The notes below the pieces were generated by a model. The model was not told the DNA's origin, ran no database searches, and was given only the letters and a program-made list of their open reading frames with translations. Shown here piece by piece: positions 17,659-25,251 of a stretch of DNA of 64,000 nucleotides (position 1 is its first letter; each line of letters begins with the position of its first letter). The position numbers and the translations under genes were made by a program. Source of the stretch: Pseudomonadota bacterium (GTDB lineage: Bacteria > Pseudomonadota > Alphaproteobacteria > Rhizobiales > Pleomorphomonadaceae); assembly GCA_023436885.1 (NCBI GenBank), contig JAEZHI010000031.1, positions 1 through 64,000 on the forward strand, in the 5' to 3' direction.

Positions 17659-18663
17659 ATGTTCCGCATGAACGCCAAGCTCGCAAAGATCCGGGCCGGC
17701 AACTACGCCAAGGGCGACTTCATCATCGCCGACGCCAAGGACGGCGACATGTCCAACCCCATTCCCGGCACCGGGCCGATCCGCGACAAGGACGGCAAGT
17801 TCGTTCGCTTCCGGACGCGCGCCGAGTTCCTGGAAATGATCACCCAGCTGGTCCGCCAGGACCTGCTCGACATCATGCTGGTGTCATGCTCGAACCTTGA
17901 GCTGTTGCAGGAAGCCGGCGCCTTCAAGGGCAGCCCGGTTCGCCCGGCCTTCCGCGCCAACGACACCACCGATATTTGGGGCGCCCGCCCCAACGGCTAC
18001 GGCAAGCTCGGCGCGTCGCGCCCGTTCCGCACGCCGTCGCTGAAGCGGATCGCCGAGGCGAAGCTCGGCAACCTCGGCCTCTACTCGATCACCTTCGTCA
18101 ACGACATCGAAGCCGACCTGAGGTCGCTTGAGGCATTCAGCGAATTCCGAGAGGACGCCGCCAAGAACGGCATCGAGTACTTCCTCGAAGTCTTCAATCC
18201 CAACATCGAATGCGGGATCGCGCCCGCTGACGTCGGCTCCTTCGTCAACGACAATCTGGCGCGCTGCCTGTCCGGCGTTCTGCGCGCCGACCGGCCGCAA
18301 TTCCTCAAGTATCCCTACAACGGCGCCAAGGCGCTCGAGGAACTCGCCTCCTATGACCCGCAGTTGGTGGTTGGCGTGCTCGGTGGCGGCGCAGGCACCA
18401 CGCGCGACACCTTCGAACTGTTGTTCCAGGCCGAGAAATACGGCGCCCGCGTCGCGCTGTTCGGCCGCAAGATCAACCTAGCCGAAAGCCAGCTCGACAT
18501 GGTCCGCCACATGCGCGCCGTGGCCGACGGCGAGTTGAGGCCGCTCGAGGCCGTCAGGTCCTACCACGCCGTGCTGAAGGAAAAGGGCATCTCCCCGGTC
18601 CGTAGCCTCGAAGACGACGGCGTCGTCACCGAGGCGGTCCTGAAGGCCGCGGCTTCCGCCTGA
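17659..18663 (+). CDS. Class I aldolase-like (beta/alpha)8 barrel protein of sugar operon
   Basis: Function is not established. The fold and active-site pattern resemble Schiff-base aldolases of the FbaB/LacD type. FLKYPYNG at about 215-222 places a lysine (K217) like the V-K-x-x-Y-T-G strand. VGVLGGGAGTTRD (238-250) and ARVALFGRKI (263-272) match the phosphate-binding last strands (GG...GA..GRN). At 334 residues it is longer than a minimal barrel, with an N-terminal segment rich in glycine and basic residues. It has a good ribosome site (AAGGAGA) and ends the DeoR-controlled operon. With the ADP-dependent-type kinase it would cleave a ketose bisphosphate to triose phosphates. This is inference from fold and context. 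Confidence 0.6.
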   Translation: MFRMNAKLAKIRAGNYAKGDFIIADAKDGDMSNPIPGTGPIRDKDGKFVRFRTRAEFLEMITQLVRQDLLDIMLVSCSNLELLQEAGAFKGSPVRPAFRANDTTDIWGARPNGYGKLGASRPFRTPSLKRIAEAKLGNLGLYSITFVNDIEADLRSLEAFSEFREDAAKNGIEYFLEVFNPNIECGIAPADVGSFVNDNLARCLSGVLRADRPQFLKYPYNGAKALEELASYDPQLVVGVLGGGAGTTRDTFELLFQAEKYGARVALFGRKINLAESQLDMVRHMRAVADGELRPLEAVRSYHAVLKEKGISPVRSLEDDGVVTEAVLKAAASA

Positions 18664-18686
18664 TATCGCACATCGAGCAGTCTCTT

Positions 18687-18713
18687 GCCCGGAGCGATCC
18701 TCCCGCTCCGGGC
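18687..18713 (+). terminator. Terminator-like hairpin after the sugar operon
   Basis: GCCCGGAGCG at 18687-18696 pairs perfectly with CGCTCCGGGC at 18704-18713 over a seven-base loop, 24 bases past the aldolase-like gene. The following ATCTTC is only mildly U-rich, so termination may be partial. Confidence 0.6.
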
Positions 18714-18857
18714 ATCTTCATGAGAAGCCGGCCATACACCTCAAGTAGCTGGTTTAGGGCGTTGGGCTTGCGGCATAACGAGTTCGCGGTAACAATGAAT
18801 ACTGAGCCACCGGTGCTCCGCCCTCCCCATAACCGCTTGAACGGAGACGCCTGCCCA

Positions 18858-19109
18858 ATGATCGCCGCGCATGAACGCTTCACCATTCGCGGTCGTCTTG
18901 AGGCTGATAGCTTCCTGCCCTGGATAAAGGGGCACGCAGCCCGGCTTGGCCTAGATGGCGAAATACGCCATGCCGATGCGCACCGAGTGGACGTTGATCT
19001 CAGCGGCCCCGTGGGCATGATAGACGCCATGGAAATGGGCTGTCTGCTTGGCCCCATCGATGTCTGGGTCGACGCCATTGACCGCACATCCGTCCGGTCG
19101 AGCTGCTAA
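18858..19109 (+). CDS. Acylphosphatase-like small protein without the catalytic residues
   Basis: The 83-residue product has the acylphosphatase-fold order: beta strand RFTIRGRL, helix FLPWIKGHAARLGL, strand DGEIRHAD, strand RVDVDLSGP, helix, then CLLGPIDVWVDAI. In true acylphosphatases the first loop (G-x-V-Q-G-V-G-F-R) supplies an arginine and the next strand an asparagine. Here the loop reads GRLEADSFLPW and the strand EIRHAD, so both appear lost. ATG 18858 follows GGAG at 18844-18847. In-frame ATGs at 18795 and 18720 are less convincing. It is probably a ligand-binding or orphan protein. It stands alone between the sugar operon and the oxygenase genes. Confidence 0.6.
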   Translation: MIAAHERFTIRGRLEADSFLPWIKGHAARLGLDGEIRHADAHRVDVDLSGPVGMIDAMEMGCLLGPIDVWVDAIDRTSVRSSC

Positions 19110-19198
19110 CCATCGGCAAAATCGCCCGAGTGCTCGTTACGGAGGCTTTCCGCCTCCGATATCAGCAGGCAAGCCATATGGATGCCTAAATTAACGCC

Positions 19199-19212
19199 GC
19201 ACCCGTAGGTGC
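19199..19212. promoter_or_regulatory. Dyad GCACC-cgta-GGTGC upstream of the Rieske protein gene
   Basis: A perfect five-base-arm dyad lies about 100 bases before the Rieske gene. It resembles an NtrC half-site pair (GCACC...GGTGC), but the spacer is four rather than five bases. A second hairpin, CGGAGGC/GCCTCCG, is at 19140-19158. No convincing sigma-54 or sigma-70 promoter could be placed with it. Confidence 0.3.
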
Positions 19213-19310
19213 TAAATTATTGTGCATAGGATATCTACTTAGATCAGGTGAGACGGAAACATTCTCGCGATTTCCGCCCCTTATTGACCGCTTTGATCTG
19301 AGACGAATCC

Positions 19311-19940
19311 ATGCCTGTTGAGATGCTGCGCGACTGGATACCGGTGGCCCTTTCGGCCGATTTGCCGGCCGCAACCGTACTTCCTGCGCACACGCCGTCC
19401 GGCATCCTGGCGCTATGGCGCAGCGCGAGCGGCAAGCTCACGGCTTTGGCCGACCGCTGCCCACATCGCGGCATGCGCCTTTCCTATGGCTTCGTGCGCG
19501 GCGAAGCCCTTTCCTGCATCTATCACGGGTGGAGCTATGGCCAGACCGGCCAATGCCAGCGCATTCCCGCCCATCCCGAGCTGACGCCACCGGCAGCCAT
19601 CAAGGCTCCCAGCTACTCCGTTGAAGAGCGAAATGGCGTGATCTGGATTGCCTTCGAGCCACCGGAGGCCCCGCCGCCAGCCTTGGAGCAGTTCAAGCCG
19701 CTGCGCTCCATCACTCTCAACGCCGCCGCCAAATCGATCGCCGCCGACGGATCGATCCGAATGCAGATGGCCGGCATCGACGTGCTTCTGCTGGTCGTGG
19801 CCATCAGTGAAACCCAGACGCTTGTCCACGTTATGATCGACGCCGCTGCCACGAAAGACAGTTCGATTGCCCTCTTGAGAGCTGTCGAGGGATGGCGCCG
19901 CGAGTGTGAACGGCGCGGCCACGAGGAGCTTGCGTCATGA
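19311..19940 (+). CDS. Rieske [2Fe-2S] protein, separate Rieske subunit of a split oxygenase
   Basis: Residues 1-115 form a Rieske domain of the oxygenase type. C50 and H52 (CPHR) and C69 and H72 (CIYHGW) bind a [2Fe-2S] cluster with the usual 16-residue separation. The domain opens with DWIPVALSADLP, as in VanA-type oxygenases. Residues about 131-200 (SITLNAAAKSI, LVHVMIDAA, LLRAVEGWRREC) look like a reduced remnant of the catalytic-domain sheet and helix, but no N/D-x2-H-x4-H iron site exists. The 209-residue length is too short for an oxygenase and too long for a plain ferredoxin. The stop overlaps the next start (ATGA). It probably passes electrons to the Rieske-less partner. Confidence 0.88.
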   Translation: MPVEMLRDWIPVALSADLPAATVLPAHTPSGILALWRSASGKLTALADRCPHRGMRLSYGFVRGEALSCIYHGWSYGQTGQCQRIPAHPELTPPAAIKAPSYSVEERNGVIWIAFEPPEAPPPALEQFKPLRSITLNAAAKSIAADGSIRMQMAGIDVLLLVVAISETQTLVHVMIDAAATKDSSIALLRAVEGWRRECERRGHEELAS

Positions 19941-20782
19941 CGATGGTCCACCACCCGATGATCGATCAGTGGTACCCGGTGGCACTGGCCAGCCAGCTCC
20001 CGCCAGAGGGCCACAGCACGCAATTGATGGGGGTGCCGATCACGGTTCTTCCTGGGGATCCGGTTCGAGTCGTTGCCGACGATGGTCGCGATCTGCGCGT
20101 CACCCTTCGCTATGGCCACGTCTGGACATCGCTCGGCGATCCAGCGAAGGCGCTGTTCGACATTCCCGAAGCCGATCAGCCCGGTCGGCGCCTCGTCGAG
20201 GTAGGCGTCGTTCGTGTCAGGTGTTCGCCGCTCAGAGCGGTCGAGAACTTTCTGGATATCGCCCATTTCCCGTTCGTCCACACCGACATTCTTGGCGCCG
20301 AGCCACATACCGAAGTCGGCAAATACGACGTCGAAATCCGCGATGAGGAGGATGAGGTCTGGGCGACCAAGGTGCAGTTCTATCAGCCGCAAGCTGCCAA
20401 ATCGGCGACCGGCGGGATCACCACCGACTACATGTACCGTGTAGCGGCACCGACCTCGACGGTGCTTTACAAGACTTGCCCGGCGCGCCCTGGCGAATGG
20501 GACGTCATCACGCTGTTCGTTCAGCCGCTCACTGAAGAGCTCTGCGACGTCTGGCCATGGATGGCGCTTTACGATGACGAAACGCCGCTGACCGACCTCA
20601 TCCATTTCCAGCAGATGATCTTCCTGCAGGACCGGTCGATCCTGGAAAACCAGATCCCTCACCTACTGCCGCTCGATCCCGGCAAGGAAATTCCCACCCG
20701 CGCCGACCTCACATCCGTCGCCTATCGCCGCTGGCTGAAACGGCATCAGTTCACCTATGGCGCACAGCTGGTGGCCCAATGA
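19937..20782 (+). CDS. Rieske-type oxygenase catalytic subunit lacking its own Rieske cluster
   Basis: The protein has the mononuclear non-haem iron site of aromatic-ring-hydroxylating/O- and N-demethylating oxygenases. Asp107, His110 and His115 lie in NFLDIAHFPFVH, and the distal carboxylate is Asp232 in FLQDRSILENQ. The N-terminal 75 residues keep the outer strands of a Rieske domain (DQWYPVALASQLPPEGHSTQ, GHVWTSLGDP), but the CxH...CxxH cluster lobe is absent. Length is 281 residues against about 350 for VanA-type enzymes. ATGA overlaps couple it to the Rieske protein before it and the GST after it. NdmC, which demethylates 7-methylxanthine, has the same cluster deletion and borrows a Rieske domain. 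The substrate here is unknown. Confidence 0.85.
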   Translation: MTMVHHPMIDQWYPVALASQLPPEGHSTQLMGVPITVLPGDPVRVVADDGRDLRVTLRYGHVWTSLGDPAKALFDIPEADQPGRRLVEVGVVRVRCSPLRAVENFLDIAHFPFVHTDILGAEPHTEVGKYDVEIRDEEDEVWATKVQFYQPQAAKSATGGITTDYMYRVAAPTSTVLYKTCPARPGEWDVITLFVQPLTEELCDVWPWMALYDDETPLTDLIHFQQMIFLQDRSILENQIPHLLPLDPGKEIPTRADLTSVAYRRWLKRHQFTYGAQLVAQ

Positions 20783-21444
20783 TCCTCTACGATTACATAC
20801 TGTCGCCCGACGCCTACAAAGTGCGCCTGATGGCGGCTCTGGCCGGCGTGAAGCTTGACCTTCGTGCTGTCGATGTGCATCCCGGCCGCGAGGATGAGTC
20901 AGAGCTGTTGCTTTCACTCAATCCGGCAGGGTCGATCCCGATCCTCATTGATGGAGACCTGATCCTCACCGAGAGCGCCGCCATGCTCGCCTACCTCGCA
21001 AGGCTTAGGGCGCCTGAGTGGCTTGGTGACAGCGACGCGGCAGGCACTGCCCGCGTCCAGCAATGGCTCAGCTTTTCGAAGAGGCTGACCGAACATCTGG
21101 GCGGCGCACGCGCAACGGAAATGCTGGTGGAGCCCGGAAACCTGCCGGCGCTTCAGGCTGCAGGAACGGTCGACCTTCGCGAGCTTGAAGCCGCCCTGGC
21201 CGAGCGACGCATCGCGGGCCATGGCTTCCTGGCCGCGGACCGTCCGACGATCGCCGACATCGCCTGCTTTCCCTACGTCGCACTCGCACCGGATGGAGGC
21301 GTGTCATTCGATCCCTATCCGTCGATCCGCCTGTGGATGCGATCCATCCGCGCGTTGCCAGGCTTCATCGAAATGCCGGGCATCCACCGCTTGCACGAAC
21401 TCAAGCCGGAACCGGTTACAGCCGAAACGCCGGAGACGGCCTGA
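20779..21444 (+). CDS. Glutathione S-transferase family protein, oxygenase-linked
   Basis: The N-terminal thioredoxin-like domain (about 1-78) has SPDAYKVRLMAALAGV, NPAGSIPILIDGD and the glutathione-binding ILTESAAMLAYLA. The C-terminal helical domain (about 90-210) contains DRPTIADIACFPYVALA. Length is 221 residues. Its start overlaps the oxygenase stop, indicating production with that enzyme. A GST-like protein, NdmE, is needed for assembly of the NdmC-NdmD complex in caffeine degradation. A structural rather than catalytic role is therefore plausible here. A glutathione-dependent detoxification step is the alternative. Confidence 0.88.
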   Translation: MILYDYILSPDAYKVRLMAALAGVKLDLRAVDVHPGREDESELLLSLNPAGSIPILIDGDLILTESAAMLAYLARLRAPEWLGDSDAAGTARVQQWLSFSKRLTEHLGGARATEMLVEPGNLPALQAAGTVDLRELEAALAERRIAGHGFLAADRPTIADIACFPYVALAPDGGVSFDPYPSIRLWMRSIRALPGFIEMPGIHRLHELKPEPVTAETPETA

Positions 21445-21542
21445 ATGTCACCCACGCGTCCACGGGGCTGAAATGGCCGCCGACGCCGAAGCAACCCTTG
21501 CAACCATCGACTTCTGATCCAGCCGAGAGAGGGCGAAGCAGA

Positions 21543-22640
21543 ATGACCAGAGGCATTACCCGTCGCAATCTTATCAAGACGGCCGCGCTTGCCGGCGTCG
21601 CAACAACAGTGGGCAGTCGTTTCGCCTTTGCTGCCGAGCCGCTTGGCATCGCGCTGGTGGTGCCCTCGCCGATCGGCGATGTCGGCTGGGGCCACGCCCT
21701 CAAGGCAGCGCTCGATCCGGTGAAGGCCGCCTATGGCGATGCCGTCAAGGTGACTGTGCTTGAGAACATCGCCGAGGGTCCCGACGCCGACCGCATCATG
21801 AACAAGACCGTCGCCGACGGGAACAAGTTCCTGATCGCCGGCTCCTTCGGGTATCAGAACGGCGCGATGCAGATTGCGCGTAGAAACCCCGGCGTTTCCG
21901 TTCTGCACGCCTCCGGCTTCATGGTTGCGCCGAACTTCTCGCCGTTTGCCGCGCGCTATTATCAGGGCACCTATCTGATGGGCATGGCCGCCGCCGCGCT
22001 GTCCAAGACCGGCAAGCTCGGCTCGGTCTCGGCCTTCGCCATTCCCGAGCTCATCACCTCGATCAACGCCTTCACGCTGGGCGCGCAGGCGGTCAATCCG
22101 GCCATCGAAGTCTCGGTCGTCTGGGTTAACTCGTGGTTCGACCCGGCCAAGGAGCAGGAAGCCGCCAAGGCGCTCATCGCCCAGGGCTGCGACGTCATCT
22201 TCTCCAACGCTCAGGATACCCCGTCGGTCATCTCGCAGTGCGAAGAGGCTGGCGTCTATGCCTTCAACCTCAACTCTTCCATGAAAAGCTACGCGCCGAA
22301 AACCTATCTCGGTTGCGTCGCCACCGACTGGTCGCCCTACTTCAAGGCGCAAGTCGACGCACACCTGACCGGCAAATTCAAGGGTGCCAGCGCCTTCCTT
22401 GGCGTCTCCGACAAGGTGGTGCAGACCGTCGACTGGAACCCGGCGATCCCGGCCGAGACCATGGCGAAGATCACCGATGTCGAAGCCAAGATCGCCGCGG
22501 GCAGCTTCTCGCCCTTCACCGGCCCGATCACCAAGGCCGACGGAAGCCAGGGTGTGGCCGCCGGCGCGACCATGGACGATGCCGCCATCGTCGCCATGGA
22601 CTGGCACGTGAAGGGCGTCACGTCGCCGTTGCCGAAGTAA
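21543..22640 (+). CDS. BMP-family ABC transporter substrate-binding protein (purine/nucleoside type), Tat-exported
   Basis: This BMP/PnrA-like receptor belongs to a family that binds nucleosides and purine bases. The ATG at 21543 begins a twin-arginine signal (TRRNLIKTAAL, then ending near FAFA), and the upstream in-frame region overlapping the GST gene is rejected. Length is 365 residues. Conserved elements are VPSPIGDVGWG, DRIMNKTVADGNKFLI, the TYLMGMAAAALSKTGKLGSV block and SWFDPAKEQEAAKALIAQGCDVIFS. It starts 98 bases after the GST gene on the same strand, with its own GA-rich ribosome site. The exact ligand (oxidised or methylated purine, or another heterocycle) is not readable. Confidence 0.9.
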   Translation: MTRGITRRNLIKTAALAGVATTVGSRFAFAAEPLGIALVVPSPIGDVGWGHALKAALDPVKAAYGDAVKVTVLENIAEGPDADRIMNKTVADGNKFLIAGSFGYQNGAMQIARRNPGVSVLHASGFMVAPNFSPFAARYYQGTYLMGMAAAALSKTGKLGSVSAFAIPELITSINAFTLGAQAVNPAIEVSVVWVNSWFDPAKEQEAAKALIAQGCDVIFSNAQDTPSVISQCEEAGVYAFNLNSSMKSYAPKTYLGCVATDWSPYFKAQVDAHLTGKFKGASAFLGVSDKVVQTVDWNPAIPAETMAKITDVEAKIAAGSFSPFTGPITKADGSQGVAAGATMDDAAIVAMDWHVKGVTSPLPK

Positions 22641-22648
22641 GGTCGTAA

Positions 22649-24157
22649 ATGGTGGCGCCCCTCCTCTCATTGCGCGGCATCTCTAAGCGCTACGGCGAGG
22701 TCCGAGCCAATCAGGCTGTCGACCTCGACGTCGCGCCGCGGTCCATCCACGCAATTCTGGGCGAAAACGGCGCGGGCAAATCCACGCTGATGAAGCTCAT
22801 CTATGGCGTGGAGACCCCGGACAGCGGCGAGATGCTTTGGGAGGGGGCGCCGTTGACACTGGCCTCGCCGGCGGCCGCCCGCCGGCAGGGCATCGGCATG
22901 GTGTTTCAGCATTTCTCGCTGTTCGAGACGCTGACGGTCATCGAGAACATTCGCCTCGTGGTACCGGGACGCAAGGCCGCCCTGGTCGCTCGCGTTCGCG
23001 AACTGGGTGCCGAATTCGGGCTTGAGGTCGATCCCTTTGCGCATATCCACGAACTGTCGGTCGGCGAACGGCAGCGGGTCGAGATCATCCGCTGCCTGAT
23101 GACCAATCCGAAGCTCCTGATCCTCGACGAACCAACCTCTGTCCTGCCACCACAATCGGTGAGCAAGCTGTTCGACACGTTGCTGCGCCTGCGCGACGGC
23201 GGCGTGTCGGTGCTGTTCATTTCCCACAAGCTCGAAGAGATCCGGGCCATCTGTGACCGCGCGACCATCCTGCGGGCCGGCAAGGTTACCGGCCACGTCG
23301 ACCCGCGCCAGCACGACGCCCATGATCTCGCCCGCATGATGATCGGCCGCGACATGCCAGAGCTGCCGCCGGTGACGCCTGCACAGCCCGGCGAGACGAT
23401 GCTGGAGCTGATCGGGTTGAACTACACGCCCGACGACCCCTTCGGCATGCCCCTGAAGGACGTTGCCTTGACGCTGAGGGCCGGGGAGATCCTGGGCATT
23501 GCCGGCATTTCCGGCAACGGGCAGGCCGAGCTTTCCGAGCTTATTTCCGGAGAGGTTCGGTTACCGTTCGATGATCGCGAACAGGTGCAGATGATGGGTG
23601 AGCCGGTGGGCCATCTCAGCCCCGCCGAACGGCGGAAGCTCGGCTTTGCCTTCGTACCGGAGGACCGTCTCGGCCGCGGCGCCGTGCAGGGCATGTCGCT
23701 TGCCAGCAACAGCCTTCTCACCGCCCATTCGCAAGGTTTGGTGCGACATGGACTGATCGCCAAGGCAAATGCGACGGCGTTCACCCAGCGCTGCATTGCC
23801 GATTATGATGTCCGGACATCCGGCCCGGAAGCCGAGGCAGGCGGCCTATCCGGCGGCAACCTCCAGAAGTTCATCGTTGGTCGCGAGATGATGCTGACGC
23901 CGAAGCTGTTCTTCCTCGCCCAGCCGACCTGGGGTGTCGATATCGGAGCGGCGACGACGATCCGGCAAAAGCTGGTGGCGCTCCGAAATCAGGGGATCGC
24001 CATTCTGGTGATTTCCGAGGAGATCGACGAGTTGTTCGACATCTGCGATCGCATCCAGGTCCTGAGCCACGGACGTCTCAGCCCGTCGCTGGAGACACGT
24101 GCCACGAAGCCGGAGGATATTGGCCGCTACATGATTGGCGCAGGAGCGGCAGCATGA
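22649..24157 (+). CDS. BMP-type ABC transporter ATP-binding protein, two ABC domains
   Basis: The 502-residue protein carries two fused nucleotide-binding domains, as usual for nucleoside/purine importers. Domain 1 has Walker A GENGAGKST, signature LSVGERQR and Walker B LLILDEPTSVL. Domain 2 has a degenerate Walker A (GISGNGQAEL), signature LSGGNLQKFIVGRE and Walker B FFLAQPTWGVD, where the usual acidic Asp-Glu pair is LAQ. The second site is probably weak or inactive, a known asymmetry in this subfamily. The stop overlaps the first permease start (ATGA). Confidence 0.93.
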   Translation: MVAPLLSLRGISKRYGEVRANQAVDLDVAPRSIHAILGENGAGKSTLMKLIYGVETPDSGEMLWEGAPLTLASPAAARRQGIGMVFQHFSLFETLTVIENIRLVVPGRKAALVARVRELGAEFGLEVDPFAHIHELSVGERQRVEIIRCLMTNPKLLILDEPTSVLPPQSVSKLFDTLLRLRDGGVSVLFISHKLEEIRAICDRATILRAGKVTGHVDPRQHDAHDLARMMIGRDMPELPPVTPAQPGETMLELIGLNYTPDDPFGMPLKDVALTLRAGEILGIAGISGNGQAELSELISGEVRLPFDDREQVQMMGEPVGHLSPAERRKLGFAFVPEDRLGRGAVQGMSLASNSLLTAHSQGLVRHGLIAKANATAFTQRCIADYDVRTSGPEAEAGGLSGGNLQKFIVGREMMLTPKLFFLAQPTWGVDIGAATTIRQKLVALRNQGIAILVISEEIDELFDICDRIQVLSHGRLSPSLETRATKPEDIGRYMIGAGAAA

Positions 24158-25251
24158 GTGTCCCCCTCCTCCCCATGCCAAAACTGGTGAAGCGCGAACG
24201 GCCATCGCTCTCGATCAAGATCATTGCGCCAATTTTGGCGCTGGTCGCCGCCACGCTCCTCAACTTGATGCTTTACCTGGTGATGGGCAAGGATCCCGTG
24301 GCCGTGTTCAATGCCATGATCCTCGAACCCTTCATCTCGTTTCCCTCATTCTCGGAAGTCCTGCTGAAGACCGGACCACTGTTGCTGATCGCAGAGGGAT
24401 TGGCGATTGGCTACCGCGCCAAGGTGTTCAACATCGGGGCCGAAGGGCAATTCATCATCGGTGCGATCTTCGCCTCGGCACTGCCTGTCTTGTATCCGAT
24501 GGCGACGGGGCAATGGATCTGGCCGACGATGCTTCTGGCCGGCGCAGTCGGCGGCGCGCTTTGGGCAGGCATTACTGCCTTCTGGCGGGTCCGGCTGCGG
24601 GCGAACGAGATCCTCGTGTCGTTGATGCTCAGTCTCGTAGCGGCACAGGTCCTCAACTACCTGCTACTCGGTCCCTGGAAGGACCCCAATGGCTTCAACT
24701 TCCCGCAGTCGGTGATGTTTCAGTATGACGCCATGGTGCCGCTGCTCATCCCGGGAACGCGAGTGAACGCCTCCTTGCTGATCGCACTGGCGCTGGCAAT
24801 CGCGGCCTATGTGTTCATGCAAAAGAGCTTCATGGGCTACAAGCTGGCAGTCGGGGGACTTGCTCCGCGCGCCGCCGGCTACGCCGGATTTTCCGAAGGA
24901 CGAGCCATCTGGCTGTCGCTGCTGATTGGCGGATTTGCCGCCGGGCTCGCCGGAGCGGCGGAGGTGGCCGGGCCAATCGGACAGCTGCAACGCTCGATCT
25001 CCACCGGGTATGGATATGCCGCCATCATTGTCGCCTATCTCGGCGGTCTGCATCCAATCGGTATCATATTCTCCTCCTTGATCATGGCGGCCATATATAT
25101 CGGCGGCGACAATGCACTGGTGTCGGCCGATCTGCCGATCGCTGCCGTCAGAGTGTTTCAGGGCAGCCTTCTGCTTGCCTATCTGATGGCCCTGACCTTC
25201 GTGCGCTACCGGCTCGTGTTCGCCCGACCAGCAACGGGAGGAGCGACATGA
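24154..25251 (+). CDS. BMP-type ABC transporter permease 1
   Basis: This is the larger membrane subunit (365 residues), with about ten hydrophobic segments. Typical motifs of the nucleoside/purine permease family are VFNAMILEPF, GLAIGYRAKVFNIGAEGQFIIGAIFA, RLRANEILVSLMLS and the late GYAAIIVAYLGGLHPIGI. Both ends overlap neighbouring genes by four bases. It pairs with the next permease. Confidence 0.93.
   Translation: MSVPLLPMPKLVKRERPSLSIKIIAPILALVAATLLNLMLYLVMGKDPVAVFNAMILEPFISFPSFSEVLLKTGPLLLIAEGLAIGYRAKVFNIGAEGQFIIGAIFASALPVLYPMATGQWIWPTMLLAGAVGGALWAGITAFWRVRLRANEILVSLMLSLVAAQVLNYLLLGPWKDPNGFNFPQSVMFQYDAMVPLLIPGTRVNASLLIALALAIAAYVFMQKSFMGYKLAVGGLAPRAAGYAGFSEGRAIWLSLLIGGFAAGLAGAAEVAGPIGQLQRSISTGYGYAAIIVAYLGGLHPIGIIFSSLIMAAIYIGGDNALVSADLPIAAVRVFQGSLLLAYLMALTFVRYRLVFARPATGGAT

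Noticed and set aside
18687..18713. Hairpin as a small RNA or riboswitch
   Set aside because: Its position just after the operon and simple stem fit a terminator-like structure; no other conserved elements are visible.
19255..19268. GG-N10-GC match resembling a sigma-54 promoter before the Rieske gene
   Set aside because: Flanking bases do not fit TGGCAC or TTGCA, and such spacing is frequent by chance in GC-rich DNA.
21315..22670. 451-residue minus-strand frame across the BMP receptor
   Set aside because: Antisense shadow; the plus-strand gene has a signal peptide, conserved motifs and operon context.
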